IMG/VR virus record: IMGVR_UViG_3300031963_000020
Span: 84,341-148,340 of that record
Length of the DNA: 64,000 nucleotides
DNA from: a virus
Reading direction: 5' to 3' (one strand)
This document shows, one piece after another, positions 27,589 through 37,645 of the stretch. A program made the translations under genes and the position numbers. How positions within the stretch are numbered: position 1 is the first letter of the stretch; the number at the start of each line of letters is the position of its first letter. The notes beneath the pieces are model-generated. The model was given only the letters and a program-made list of their open reading frames with translations. It had not been told where the DNA came from and made no database searches.

Positions 27589-28332
27589 ATGTCAAATGTT
27601 TCATTCCCTACCGAAGTAATCGATTTACCAAGTAAGGGTAAGTTTTATCCAGAAGGTAGTCCACTCAGTAGTGGTCAAATAGAATTAAAATATATGACTG
27701 CAAAAGAAGAGGATATTTTAACTTCACAAAACCTCATTCAAAAGGGTGTTGTATTAGATAAGTTAATCGATAGTCTTATTGTTACAAAAGGTGTACACGG
27801 TGAAGATTTACTTTTGGGTGATATTAACGCGGTAATGGTAGCAAGTCGTATTATGGGATATGGAAAAGATTATCCAGTTACAGCAACATGTCCATCATGT
27901 TCAAATAGAGAAGAGTTGGATATAGACTTATCACAATTAGAAACAAAAGAAGTATCGGAACGTAATTTGTCAGTAACATTACCAGCTAGTAAGAAAACTA
28001 TTAAAGTAAGATTACTTACCCGTAAGATTGAAAAAGAAATTCAAAAAGAATTGGACGCTATGAAAAAAATAAAGTCCAATATAGATCCAGAAGTATCAAC
28101 CAGACTACGTTATATTATTGCCGAAGTGGATGGGGCATCTGACCAAAAAACTATTCGTGAAACGGTAGAAAACATGTTGGTTGCAGATACACGAGCACTT
28201 CGTGAATTCTACAAGTCGGTGACACCAGACGTAAAGTTTGAAGTATCACATACTTGCGAAAGTTGTAATCACGAAAGTACACTACCAATCACAATCGGCA
28301 CGGACTTTTTTTGGCCTGACGCAAGAATATAG
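27589..28332 (+). CDS. 26: Baseplate hub/tail chaperone protein, T4 gp26-like
   Basis: A 247-residue protein with the N-terminus typical of T4-like gp26 homologues (DLPSKGKFYPEGSPLSSGQIELKYMTAKEEDIL). It also has a zinc-finger-like pair CPSC (about residue 103) and CESC (about residue 225). In myoviruses this gene precedes the tape measure and its product acts in baseplate hub formation or as a tail chaperone. Near its 3' end a run of seven T (28306-28312) allows a clean +1 slip into the frame of the next ORF, giving a 307-residue fusion. GGAG at 27579-27582 is the ribosome binding site. Confidence 0.75.
   Translation: MSNVSFPTEVIDLPSKGKFYPEGSPLSSGQIELKYMTAKEEDILTSQNLIQKGVVLDKLIDSLIVTKGVHGEDLLLGDINAVMVASRIMGYGKDYPVTATCPSCSNREELDIDLSQLETKEVSERNLSVTLPASKKTIKVRLLTRKIEKEIQKELDAMKKIKSNIDPEVSTRLRYIIAEVDGASDQKTIRETVENMLVADTRALREFYKSVTPDVKFEVSHTCESCNHESTLPITIGTDFFWPDARI
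28306..28312 (+). other. T7 slip site, possible +1 programmed frameshift
   Basis: Zero-frame codons are GAC TTT TTT TGG. A +1 slip on TTT gives GGC CTG ACG and an open frame running through the ATG at 28340 to 28513. The fused text DFFGLTQEYRLNMHKVIF reads as continuous protein, while the unshifted frame ends eight codons later. Tail chaperone pairs before tape measures often use frameshifts (lambda G/GT). A homopolymer sequencing error would look the same. Confidence 0.5.
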
Positions 28333-28339
28333 GTTGAAC

Positions 28340-28513
28340 ATGCACAAGGTCATCTTTTCTATGGTGTATCATGGAAAAGGTGGATTTACCTTTCAAGATT
28401 TATATAATATGCCAGTGTTCTTGCGCGGCTTCTATTTGAAGGAAATGAATGACGCAGTAGAAAAAGCAAATGAAGAAATAGAAAAGGCTACGAAACGATC
28501 ACCTCGTAAATGA
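28340..28513 (+). CDS. Small tail assembly protein or frameshift extension, gp51-like
   Basis: A 57-residue product if translated alone (MHKVIFSMVYHGKGGFTFQD), or the C-terminal extension of the upstream gene if the T7 slip is used. The segment YHGKGGF, then LYNMPVFLRGFYLKEM, is typical of short T4-like hub-assembly or tail-chaperone C-termini. No ribosome binding site is evident before the ATG at 28340, which favours the fusion. The product ends 9 nt before the tape measure start. Confidence 0.6.
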   Translation: MHKVIFSMVYHGKGGFTFQDLYNMPVFLRGFYLKEMNDAVEKANEEIEKATKRSPRK

Positions 28514-28521
28514 GATAATAG

Positions 28522-31059
28522 ATGGCTGTAGATCCTAATATGGAAAAAGCAAGTCTAGCAGCGGATGGACTTACTTCTGAATTAAATAATGTGGCTAGCG
28601 AAGCAAAAAAGTTTGCTACCACTATGAATGCCATAAACGAAAAAATAAAAAAGACTGCAAATTTAACACAGGAAGAACTTGAAGCTGCTGGTAATGATAT
28701 AGGTAGAATGCGAAGAGATGCAGCAACACTTGGTCAAGCTTTTAAACGAGGAACGGTTCTTCTCAATGGTTTATTTGATGGTATAAAAGTTACTGACCAA
28801 ACTGCAATAGCATTATTTAATAAAAATGCAATAAGAGTTGGTTCTAATTTTAATACATTCGCTGCAAGATTACAAAGTATGCAAAATACTTTGGCAAATA
28901 CTACTAATGAATTTAATAACGTTAGAAAGGGAATGGGTACTGTAGGGACGGCATTCCTTTATACTAGAACTGCGTTGTTTAGTGTAGGACAAGCATTTAC
29001 ACAATTACGGACAGCAGTTTTTGGATTACAAAAACAAGTAGGTACAACATTTGGGTCCGCTTTAAATGTTGGTGTAGGTGCATTTACTAACCAAATTACT
29101 TCATTTTTTTCTGGTGGTCCACCACTAACCTTTCAAGAAAGTGTTGATGCGATAAATGCATTTCAAAGAGAATTTGGTGGTATATTAACAAGAGGTGAAG
29201 CTCAAAAGATAGCACAAGCTTCCAAAGCATTAGGTATAAGTTCCGCTACTTTCTTACAAGCACAACGTTCATTTTTAGTAGTTGGTGGGGAAGCAACCAA
29301 AAATACATTTATTGGGCAATTTAGAGCAGCAGGTTTAACGGCAGCAAACGCACTAGAATTCGCAGCAAAAAATGCAAATTTAGTTGCAATAGCTGGTACC
29401 AAGTATGCAGCAGCTCTAGCACAGGCAGCAGCAAACGCACAACGTATTGGTGTTGGATTGGATAGAACCGAAGCATTAGCTGACGGTATAGTTGGTAATT
29501 TTGAAGGAGCACTAGAACGGTTCTCTGAACTTCGAGCAATGGGTGTTGAAGTTGATTTTAATAGACTAGCTGCTGTTGCTGGAACAGGTACACCACAAGA
29601 AGTATTATCTGAATTACAAAGTCAACTTGGTGGAAACCAACAGTTATTAGCAGAATTACAACGTAATCGTTTCTTAAAAGTTGCACTGGAACAAGATTTA
29701 GGTCTTAATGTTGCAGAAATCACAAGATTGGCTGCTGGTGGTGGTGCTGTGGCAACAGAGCAAACGCAAGAAGAAAAAGATAGAACTACACGAGATAAAA
29801 TATTAGAACGTGTAGGAACCGTTGCAAACTTTTTAGCAGCACTGATTGCAGTAATACCAGCTCAAACAGTAGCTACTGCACTTAATACGAAAGCTTTATT
29901 GGCTAAAAAAGTCTTGGGGGTAGCTGAAAAACCACAAATAGCAGCAACTACAGCACCAACATCATTACCTAGACAACAAGAACGATTAGCATTACCAGCA
30001 CCTAAATCAGACAGAACTTTTTATCAAGGTGGACAAACACCACCAATACCAGGAAGACCTGGTATACCTGCCGGTAGAGTACCACCTGCGACGACATCTG
30101 GTGTACGTGGATTATTACCAGCATCAACAACAGCAGTGGCTGGACAGACACAACAACAATTACAAAATCAACTTAGTGTTAGACTGGCGGAAACAACTAG
30201 AATTGCCGCCAATTTACAATCACAAGGATTGAGTACAGCCGCCGCAGCGCAAAAAGCATTAGCAATACAAGCAAGTCAACCAGGTACAGTTGCATTAGCA
30301 GCTAGCATGAGACAATCGAACCCAGATATGCCAGCATCACAAGCGTTGGCACTTGCTCGGGGACAATCTGCAATACCAACGCAACAAATAGCGACTACAT
30401 CAACACAAATGACACGAGCAGTTGCAGCACCAACAGTAGCGGCTGGAGGTGGAATGTTTGGTAATGCTATGGCAGGTGCCGGCGGTGGAGCAGCGGTTAC
30501 AGGAGCTGGTGTACTTGGAGGTGCTGTTGCAGGTATAAGTGAATTCCAACAAACAAAAAGTATTAAACGAGCAATCGCAGCAACACTGATTGGAATAGTC
30601 ACATCGGTATTGGCAACACTATTAATTGGAATGATACCAGGTGCACAATTGGTAGCTCCAATAGTTGGTGGTATGATAGGTAGTGCAGTTACTCCGATGT
30701 TAACAAGTTTCTTTATGGGTTCTGCAAAGGCGGCCGGTGGATTAATTACAGGTCCAGGTACCGCAACAAGTGATAATATATTGACACCAACATCACCAGG
30801 TGAATACGTGGTGAATGCAAAGGCAACTAAGGCATACGGTGCCGATATGTTGGATAATATTAACAAAGGAACATTCACACCAACACAAACACCATCGGTT
30901 AACAATGTGGTTAATGTCAATATGGATAAGATGGAAGCTAAATTAGACAAGTTAGCAGCGGCATTCTCAAATATGAAGATTGATATGGACGGAAATACAG
31001 TTGGACGGGTTTCATTAAACGCACGGTCACCACTTGACCGTCTAGCTGTGGTGGGTTAA
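28522..31059 (+). CDS. Tail tape measure protein
   Basis: An 845-residue, Ala/Gln-rich helical protein directly after the chaperone-like pair, the usual tape measure position. The N-terminal 250 residues are predicted coiled coil. Two hydrophobic segments stand out: about residues 430-460 (FLAALIAVIPAQTVATAL) and about 685-735 (TLIGIVTSVLATLLIGMIPG), the latter possibly membrane-active during genome delivery. The text GGLITGPGTATSDNI followed by GEYVVNAKAT near residues 740-770 is a signature of tape measure C-termini. Length would set the tail tube length; at about 1.5 angstrom per residue this implies a tail near 120-130 nm. Confidence 0.8.
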   Translation: MAVDPNMEKASLAADGLTSELNNVASEAKKFATTMNAINEKIKKTANLTQEELEAAGNDIGRMRRDAATLGQAFKRGTVLLNGLFDGIKVTDQTAIALFNKNAIRVGSNFNTFAARLQSMQNTLANTTNEFNNVRKGMGTVGTAFLYTRTALFSVGQAFTQLRTAVFGLQKQVGTTFGSALNVGVGAFTNQITSFFSGGPPLTFQESVDAINAFQREFGGILTRGEAQKIAQASKALGISSATFLQAQRSFLVVGGEATKNTFIGQFRAAGLTAANALEFAAKNANLVAIAGTKYAAALAQAAANAQRIGVGLDRTEALADGIVGNFEGALERFSELRAMGVEVDFNRLAAVAGTGTPQEVLSELQSQLGGNQQLLAELQRNRFLKVALEQDLGLNVAEITRLAAGGGAVATEQTQEEKDRTTRDKILERVGTVANFLAALIAVIPAQTVATALNTKALLAKKVLGVAEKPQIAATTAPTSLPRQQERLALPAPKSDRTFYQGGQTPPIPGRPGIPAGRVPPATTSGVRGLLPASTTAVAGQTQQQLQNQLSVRLAETTRIAANLQSQGLSTAAAAQKALAIQASQPGTVALAASMRQSNPDMPASQALALARGQSAIPTQQIATTSTQMTRAVAAPTVAAGGGMFGNAMAGAGGGAAVTGAGVLGGAVAGISEFQQTKSIKRAIAATLIGIVTSVLATLLIGMIPGAQLVAPIVGGMIGSAVTPMLTSFFMGSAKAAGGLITGPGTATSDNILTPTSPGEYVVNAKATKAYGADMLDNINKGTFTPTQTPSVNNVVNVNMDKMEAKLDKLAAAFSNMKIDMDGNTVGRVSLNARSPLDRLAVVG

Positions 31060-31062
31060 TAT

Positions 31063-33171
31063 ATGGCAAAGATATTTAGTACTATCGCTAAAACCACAAA
31101 AACTTTATCCGAAAGATACGCGGACTCCGTTGTGAATAATGAATTTACAACATTTAAGTCATTACGTGGTACAGTAAGTGGAGATTTAGTACCTTCACGA
31201 TTATTGATTACGAATCGTCCGAAAAAGGTATACGACGATTATACAGATCCTAGATTAACATCTATTCCGTTAGTCAAAGAGTATCAAGAAAGTCAATTGA
31301 TAACAAAAGCATTGATAACTAGATCTAGACGTACTGCATTCTACGAAGCGTTCAGAAGTACAAGTTCAAATCAAACAGCTACGAACCCAGCAAGAAATGA
31401 TACTCTTGTAGAAATTAAACCGTACTCCCAGAACGGTGAAAATGAAACATACGTAATAGACACCAGTAGAATGTTGCAAAATTCACAATCATTACCACTG
31501 GTATCCGGTCCACGTGATATTCAGAGAATGAACAGATACTTCAGAACATCAGATGGTCAAAATTTTAAGGTATTTCAACAATTACTGCAAGCAGGTAATA
31601 CCTTCGGTCAGTCTCGGTCATACAACCCAGCATCAGTAGAAAATATGGTGCTGAATTACAATAATGCAAATCTACTAAACCCACTAAATCGTGTATCACG
31701 ATTGATAGAGGGAACAGCAATACGAGATAGTAGATTACAAGGTAGATTACAAAAGGAAACTGTAATTAATGTACAAACAAAATTACCATTAAAGTTCGTT
31801 GGTGGATCACAACCATCGCAACAAAGTGGATTTACTGGAGCATTAAATAGTGCGTTTGGTGCATATGTTCAAAATAGAATTAATCAAGTTAATTTCAATA
31901 TTGGTGGTCGTACATTTAATGTTGGTCAAGTAGGAAACGCATTAAACGCACTCACTACAGCACAACAAGCACTTGGTGCAGCATTCAGTATAAATGATGC
32001 AACTCTAGTAAAAGACCAAACAGCATATGATGCACTGTATTTAAATAATTTATGGCCATTAATGAAGGAAAACGATGGTACAGTTAAAAATTTTCAAGGA
32101 CCACAAGGTTCACGACAAGCATATCTTGATAGAGCAAGAGCAGCAGTACAAAAAACAAACTTTACAAGTATCAATAGCGGTCTAGGAAATGCATTAAAAG
32201 ATTATCCAACTGATGACTATAGAAGTTCTGCGGACTACACAGAAACATTACGTTCTGTTAGTAGAGGGACGCCACGTGGAAGTAATCTTACAAGTGCAAG
32301 ATATACAAAAGACGTATTCAATTTAATTGATGACAAACGTATAACAAAACTTTCTGATTTACAAACTGCTGGTGATCCATCAACAGAAAAAGATTATGTT
32401 ATGTTTAAAATTGCAGTACCAGGTGTACCAGAATTAGCAAATGGAATAAAGTTCAGAGCATTTATTAGTGATTTGAATCACAACGCACGTGGTCAATACG
32501 AAGAAGTTAAGTATGTCGGCAGACCAGAAAGATTTATAACGTATAAGGGTATGAACAGAAATGCGACATTCTCTATGTATCTTGTCGCATTTAGTGAAGC
32601 AGAATTAAATGGTATATGGGCTAGAGCAGATATGTTAAATAAGTTAGTGTTTCCTATAAAAGATGCTGGTGGATTTATGGTAGCACCACTAGTAAAACTA
32701 ACAATTGGAAACGTATTTGTAGACCAACCAGGATATGTAGAAAACGTTGATATGAAGTTGACCGACATTCCATGGGATATTGACCAAGAACTTCCTATGG
32801 CAATCCAGTTGACTATGGCATTCAACGTAATAGAAAATTCATTTATTACACAACAAGCTAACAGTGCAGAACTATTCAACTACGCTGCATTGAACGCATT
32901 ACAACGTGCAAATCCACAAAACGGAACGGGTGTACAATCGGCACAACAAGCTGGTGGTGCGGTAGCACAAGCAACGCAGCCAGCAGGAGTGGGTACAGGA
33001 ATATCACAAGTAGACACTACTAGTAGAATACGAGCAGATGAAATAAGATACAACCCCAACTATTCTGAGCAAGTGACATCTACAAATCCATTATTGGAAT
33101 ACCAACAAAGAATTCAAAGACAATTACGAGTACCACGCATTGGTTCGACAACCTCAACAGCTGGACGATAA
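31063..33171 (+). CDS. Baseplate/tail-tube-proximal structural protein
   Basis: A 702-residue protein 3 nt after the tape measure. About residues 445-600 contain a recognisable baseplate-type module: VGRPERFITYKGMNR, AFSEAELNGIWARAD, then KLTIGNVFVDQPGYVENV and DIDQELPMAIQLTMAF. This pattern occurs in T4-like proteins near the tube-baseplate junction (gp48/gp54 region), but I cannot choose between them. The N-terminal half is Gln/Asn-rich and the last 90 residues are low complexity. It begins a run of tightly packed baseplate genes. Confidence 0.6.
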   Translation: MAKIFSTIAKTTKTLSERYADSVVNNEFTTFKSLRGTVSGDLVPSRLLITNRPKKVYDDYTDPRLTSIPLVKEYQESQLITKALITRSRRTAFYEAFRSTSSNQTATNPARNDTLVEIKPYSQNGENETYVIDTSRMLQNSQSLPLVSGPRDIQRMNRYFRTSDGQNFKVFQQLLQAGNTFGQSRSYNPASVENMVLNYNNANLLNPLNRVSRLIEGTAIRDSRLQGRLQKETVINVQTKLPLKFVGGSQPSQQSGFTGALNSAFGAYVQNRINQVNFNIGGRTFNVGQVGNALNALTTAQQALGAAFSINDATLVKDQTAYDALYLNNLWPLMKENDGTVKNFQGPQGSRQAYLDRARAAVQKTNFTSINSGLGNALKDYPTDDYRSSADYTETLRSVSRGTPRGSNLTSARYTKDVFNLIDDKRITKLSDLQTAGDPSTEKDYVMFKIAVPGVPELANGIKFRAFISDLNHNARGQYEEVKYVGRPERFITYKGMNRNATFSMYLVAFSEAELNGIWARADMLNKLVFPIKDAGGFMVAPLVKLTIGNVFVDQPGYVENVDMKLTDIPWDIDQELPMAIQLTMAFNVIENSFITQQANSAELFNYAALNALQRANPQNGTGVQSAQQAGGAVAQATQPAGVGTGISQVDTTSRIRADEIRYNPNYSEQVTSTNPLLEYQQRIQRQLRVPRIGSTTSTAGR

Positions 33172-33174
33172 CAT

Positions 33175-33447
33175 ATGATATTCAGATATCTAGAAGATTT
33201 TGAAGTATTAACAACCCGAGATGGTAGAAGATATTACCAAACTGGGATTACAAATATTATACCACCTGATATTTTTGAATATACGATAATCGCACAAGAT
33301 GGAGATCGTCTTGACACACTAGCAGCACGTTATTACGGGGACGCTTCAAAATGGTGGATTATCGCAAAAGCGAACAACTTAGTTAACGGTACGTTTTTCT
33401 TAAAGGGTGGAACACAATTAGTTATACCATCAGCAGGTCTACAATAA
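33175..33447 (+). CDS. 53: LysM-type baseplate wedge protein, gp53-like
   Basis: A 90-residue protein whose second half is a LysM fold: YTIIAQDGDRLDTLAARYYGD, then WWIIAKANNL and GTQLVIPS. T4 gp53 and equivalent small baseplate proteins carry this LysM, which there clamps baseplate subunits rather than binding peptidoglycan. It starts 3 nt after the previous stop and is followed at 3 nt by the next gene, within the baseplate cluster. Confidence 0.7.
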   Translation: MIFRYLEDFEVLTTRDGRRYYQTGITNIIPPDIFEYTIIAQDGDRLDTLAARYYGDASKWWIIAKANNLVNGTFFLKGGTQLVIPSAGLQ

Positions 33448-33450
33448 TCT

Positions 33451-36006
33451 ATGGCACTAAACCCAGTAGAAACATTAAATGTATTTGACAAAGACTTACG
33501 AACAGAATTAAGAAATCGTTCGTTTAGTAAAAATTTGGTGCGTATTAGAACACCATTTTTACGGTTCACCACTGCTACCGATATGTCAAACATTGATAAT
33601 GCTGGGTCATTGGGACCAACATTTGGTGCATATAAGGATTGTAGATTTTTTACTTTAGGATTGCATGGATGGGATAATAAAAATTATTCTGCAGCAGATT
33701 TATATGGCACACAATCTGACAAAGGATTGATTATCGGTACAACATATAAACAGTCTGATACTGGTGGTGAACAACGATTGATGTATACCCAAACCACCAA
33801 AGACACAGCAGCACAAAATTTTCCACCACCAGGTATAACAAGTGCGACTGTAGAACGTTTGCGCAATGGAAACGTATTAAAATTTACTCTTGAAATTCAA
33901 TGTTATACCCAAGAGCAGTTGGAAATTTTAGACGCTGTGTGTTTTATTCCCGGAATGACTTCTATATTGGAATGGGGAACTATACATTCTACTACAGATA
34001 CAGTAGAAGAACTAACTACTCTGGATTTCAAAAGAACCGGAGTAGAAACCGATATAAGGTTAGCGATTGCCGATTCAAGACAAAGCTTTATAGACAAGTG
34101 GTGTAAACCAAATAAGTTTAATTATGATTTTGCCGTAGCAAATATTGCAAATGTAAAAACAAGTTTACAAAATGATGTCTACAAAATCACCGTGGTAGCA
34201 TACGGTAGAGCAGATAATTTATTGTACATCTCTGCGTATTCAACATCAAATCCACTTGACCCAAATCAAGTTAACGCCGATCAAGCGGTAGTCAAGTCTG
34301 TATCAGAATATTTTAGAATAAATGGTCCGTTCTCTACATACTTGAAAGACAACGTTAATAATACGGCTGGAAACATAATACGATTTTATGACCCCATAGA
34401 CAGAGCAGCACAACCAGGAACAGATGTTCCATCGTCTGCTGATTCTGGGACTACTAACGATTTGGGATTGGAAGATTCGTATTTTATAAGTTTTGGACAC
34501 TTTGTAGACGAAATTTTGAATAGACAGGTTGTGTCTATTATTAACTCTGCTACAAATGGTGAAGCACAACTATCTAATTTGGTATCTCCACTAATTGATG
34601 GAACTGATGTTATCGTTGTTGGATTTAATGAATATCTACGGTCAACAAATCCAGAAACAATGATTATCTTCAACGAAGCTGCTATAGCTAAAGCAAATAG
34701 AAGAACTACAAATGAAGCACAGCAATCTGGACTTATCAATCAATTACAAAGAAGTGATGGTAATGGTTCGTGGAGTTATAATAACAGAACTCTTGTTGGA
34801 GATACAAGTTTACTTGGAGCAGGTGGTGCAGCTGGTAATGCAGAACGTGAGGGAACTTATAGCGCGTTACAAAGTAGAAAATTTGGATCAAACGTAATTA
34901 CGGAAAGTGGTATAACTTCACTAGCGACGGGTGTATGGTTGAATAGTAAAGGAATACAATCAGTGTTTTTGAACGCAAGAACTATTATGGAAGGACTAGA
35001 AGCACTCCTTCGTAATATCAACGCAGCAACAGAAAATTACTGGGATTTGAAGTTATTTTATGATGACGACAGACAACAATTTCGTATCTTGGATGATAAC
35101 GCAAGAACAATAGCTATTAATTCAGAAGATAAAATCTATGAGTTCAATAAAAAATTATTAAGCACAGATGTAGTAAATGACAAAGGACAACCAGACATTT
35201 TGGGTCCTGATGTGTTGGATATACAGGTAAGTACCGATTATCCAAAAATGTTGTTCTCGCAATTAGCGGTGTCGGGAATCAACGGTGGTAATTTAATAAC
35301 TGCTCCTGAACGTAGAGATGCAGACTTTGTAAACAATAAAGGACTCACCGATATATTTGCTAGAACGAATAAACCACAATCTGGTGTCGAAACTAGCACA
35401 CCACCAGCATATCCTCCTGGGGGATTGAGTACAACAGATATAGCGAAAACTTTATCTGGTCAATTATTAGGAGATGCGAGTGGAACAGAAAATATATCTG
35501 GCTTACTTGCACCATTTAGTGTTGCTGGAGCACAGGGTGTACCACCACAAGTTGCACAATTTATTACAACAATATTCAATAATAGACAATTTTTAACAGT
35601 ACAGCAAGCTAGAGCTTATCGTTCTACATTTGAACGATTTAGAAGAGATTCTTTAATAACCGAGGCACAAGCAGCAGCTATAACCGCACTATTCGCTTAC
35701 AGAACAAAAGCATTGATTGAACGTGAAAAAAATAGAGAAAAAGCTGAGTGGGGTTCAAGTTTTTATGCATGGAATCGTGATTATGCAGATGCAAGAATAG
35801 CTGCTCGTGCACGTATTATAGTAGAAAATAAAATTGAAGAATCAAAACAATATTTTAGAAATAAAATTGATGCTATAACCAAAACACAAAGAGAAGCGGT
35901 TGCGGCAGCTCAACAACAAATAGATGCGCAAAAACCACAACCAGAAATAGTAGGAGTACCAGGAAGAACAGGTCCAGGTGCCATAGCTGCACGAGGGGGA
36001 CTGTAA
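33451..36006 (+). CDS. Large baseplate hub-like structural protein
   Basis: An 851-residue protein. Residues about 155-175 contain FIPGMTSILEWG, a motif recurrent in large T4-like baseplate or hub proteins, preceded by beta-rich text (LEIQCYTQEQLEILDAVC). The middle (residues 420-620) is mixed alpha/beta and the C-terminal 100 residues form a charged helix (RTKALIEREKNREKAEWG through KIDAITKTQREAVAAAQQ), followed by a Pro/Gly tail. The specific T4 counterpart is not identifiable by eye. Confidence 0.55.
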   Translation: MALNPVETLNVFDKDLRTELRNRSFSKNLVRIRTPFLRFTTATDMSNIDNAGSLGPTFGAYKDCRFFTLGLHGWDNKNYSAADLYGTQSDKGLIIGTTYKQSDTGGEQRLMYTQTTKDTAAQNFPPPGITSATVERLRNGNVLKFTLEIQCYTQEQLEILDAVCFIPGMTSILEWGTIHSTTDTVEELTTLDFKRTGVETDIRLAIADSRQSFIDKWCKPNKFNYDFAVANIANVKTSLQNDVYKITVVAYGRADNLLYISAYSTSNPLDPNQVNADQAVVKSVSEYFRINGPFSTYLKDNVNNTAGNIIRFYDPIDRAAQPGTDVPSSADSGTTNDLGLEDSYFISFGHFVDEILNRQVVSIINSATNGEAQLSNLVSPLIDGTDVIVVGFNEYLRSTNPETMIIFNEAAIAKANRRTTNEAQQSGLINQLQRSDGNGSWSYNNRTLVGDTSLLGAGGAAGNAEREGTYSALQSRKFGSNVITESGITSLATGVWLNSKGIQSVFLNARTIMEGLEALLRNINAATENYWDLKLFYDDDRQQFRILDDNARTIAINSEDKIYEFNKKLLSTDVVNDKGQPDILGPDVLDIQVSTDYPKMLFSQLAVSGINGGNLITAPERRDADFVNNKGLTDIFARTNKPQSGVETSTPPAYPPGGLSTTDIAKTLSGQLLGDASGTENISGLLAPFSVAGAQGVPPQVAQFITTIFNNRQFLTVQQARAYRSTFERFRRDSLITEAQAAAITALFAYRTKALIEREKNREKAEWGSSFYAWNRDYADARIAARARIIVENKIEESKQYFRNKIDAITKTQREAVAAAQQQIDAQKPQPEIVGVPGRTGPGAIAARGGL

Positions 36007-36007
36007 T

Positions 36008-37225
36008 ATGGCAGATGCAGACAAGAAAATAGTAAAAGTACTTAAGGTAGGCGTTGGATATAACATCGTGCAGTACGATGATAACACAACTGCACGGCGT
36101 ACAGGTACGTTTGCCGCAAGAAATAATAATCCTGGTAATTTAGAAAATGGGTCTTTTGCTAGAAGTATGGGGGCATTAGATTTAAGTCAAGCCGAAATAG
36201 ATAGAACTGGACAACAACCCCCACCAGGTGGAAATCCACCTGAACGATTTGCTATTTTTCCTACTTATGCGATGGGTCGTGAAGCAAAAAGAAAATTGCT
36301 ATTTGAAGGGTCAAGATATAAAGATAAGACCATTAGTGTTGCATTGAGCACATACGCACCACCCAGTGAAAATAATACACAAAATTACATTAATACAGTA
36401 GTAAGAGCTTTAAACCCAGCAACACCAGCAATTACCCAAGATACACTAATGAATACGTTGACCGAACAACAACGTATAAGATTTATTGATGCCGTGGAAG
36501 CGGTTGAAGGTGGTAGACGAGGACCAACGGGGTCAACACCAACAGCATATACACCTGGAGCTAGTACACCGTTTAATCCAGATGCAGCTATAGATTCATA
36601 TATGCTAAAAACATATACACAACCATTGAAACAAGAATTTTCAAGAGACACCGATGTTGTAAAATTAGCAGACGATGTACGGGGTGGTAATACATTTGTT
36701 AGTTTTGATAAAAAACCATATAGAGATTGGTTAAAAAATACAAACAAACTATATAGCGATTCACAGTTAGATGGAGAATTGGCTCTTCTTAATCTTGCGG
36801 CGGAAGCAAATCTGTCTCTTCAAGCGGAAGCAAAGTCTAATTTAGCAAAGGTAGATAATTTAATACCAGCAGAAGCAGCATTTTTAATACAACGAAACTT
36901 GTTTGAATTACAACCAGACCTTATGAGACAACAAATGTCTGCAAACGCTGGGTCTGGAAATAGAGAGGTAGATTATTCACACGCGTGGAGAGCACCAGGT
37001 AAATTGGCAATCACAGCCGATATTACGATACCTGGTGCATCTGGGTTCCGTATTGGACAAATATTCTGGGTTGGTAGAACATATGAGCATTACAAAAAGT
37101 TTGGTGCATTCCAACTATTCGGACTAACAGAAAATATTACTATTGGAAGAGGATGGAACACAACAATTCATTCTAGGTTCAATGCGATGCCAACAGGTAA
37201 AGTTAAAAATTTAAAATCGGAATAA
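36008..37225 (+). CDS. Baseplate protein with murein-acting RNNNPGNL domain
   Basis: A 405-residue protein. About residues 30-150 match the virion-associated lytic domain signature: FAARNNNPGNL, then RFAIFPTYAMGREAKRKLL and TYAPPSENNTQNYI. Such domains act on peptidoglycan during injection or are structural relics. About residues 320-400 form a separate beta domain (WRAPGKLAITADITIPGA) likely to join the baseplate. A central spindle or hub position, like T4 gp5, is plausible. The catalytic residue is not certain from sequence alone. Confidence 0.6.
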   Translation: MADADKKIVKVLKVGVGYNIVQYDDNTTARRTGTFAARNNNPGNLENGSFARSMGALDLSQAEIDRTGQQPPPGGNPPERFAIFPTYAMGREAKRKLLFEGSRYKDKTISVALSTYAPPSENNTQNYINTVVRALNPATPAITQDTLMNTLTEQQRIRFIDAVEAVEGGRRGPTGSTPTAYTPGASTPFNPDAAIDSYMLKTYTQPLKQEFSRDTDVVKLADDVRGGNTFVSFDKKPYRDWLKNTNKLYSDSQLDGELALLNLAAEANLSLQAEAKSNLAKVDNLIPAEAAFLIQRNLFELQPDLMRQQMSANAGSGNREVDYSHAWRAPGKLAITADITIPGASGFRIGQIFWVGRTYEHYKKFGAFQLFGLTENITIGRGWNTTIHSRFNAMPTGKVKNLKSE

Positions 37226-37228
37226 TAC

Positions 37229-37645
37229 ATGTTAACAAATATACCTCGTCCACTATTTGAGATTTTGGGAGATACAAATACCAAAAATAAATTGTCTTTG
37301 ACAATTACAAATGTCTCACCAAGTATTACTGATGAAGATATACGAAGAAAAGTGAAGTCTCGTTATTTTGCGAAATATACATCGCAAAGATATGGTACCG
37401 TGTTTGAAATAACTGGTGGTATGTATTCCAATATACTTAATAACCCATTATTTAGAAAAACTAAAATAGATTGGATAATATGCGGTAAACTTGAAGATAC
37501 CATCTTGACATTACCAAGTGGTGATAATATATTAATCAAGGGAGTGATTAGCCAAAACAAGGCACTACTTGGACTAGCAGAAGAAGAACTTCCAGGTATT
37601 ACTAATCATTTACGAAACTATATGGAATTCTATTCGGGGGAATAA
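37229..37645 (+). CDS. Conserved hypothetical, end of baseplate operon
   Basis: A 138-residue alpha/beta protein (MLTNIPRPLFEILGD start) with a C-terminal helix EEELPGITNHLRNYMEF. It lies 3 nt after the baseplate gene and overlaps the polymerase-like gene by one base (TAATG), so it bridges the structural and replication blocks. No motif is recognised. Confidence 0.45.
   Translation: MLTNIPRPLFEILGDTNTKNKLSLTITNVSPSITDEDIRRKVKSRYFAKYTSQRYGTVFEITGGMYSNILNNPLFRKTKIDWIICGKLEDTILTLPSGDNILIKGVISQNKALLGLAEEELPGITNHLRNYMEFYSGE

Noticed and set aside
30276-30950. Minus-strand open frame of 224 codons under the tape measure
   Set aside because: Ala/Pro/Ile/Val-rich shadow of the tape measure's Gly/Ala codons, with no independent start signals on the minus strand.
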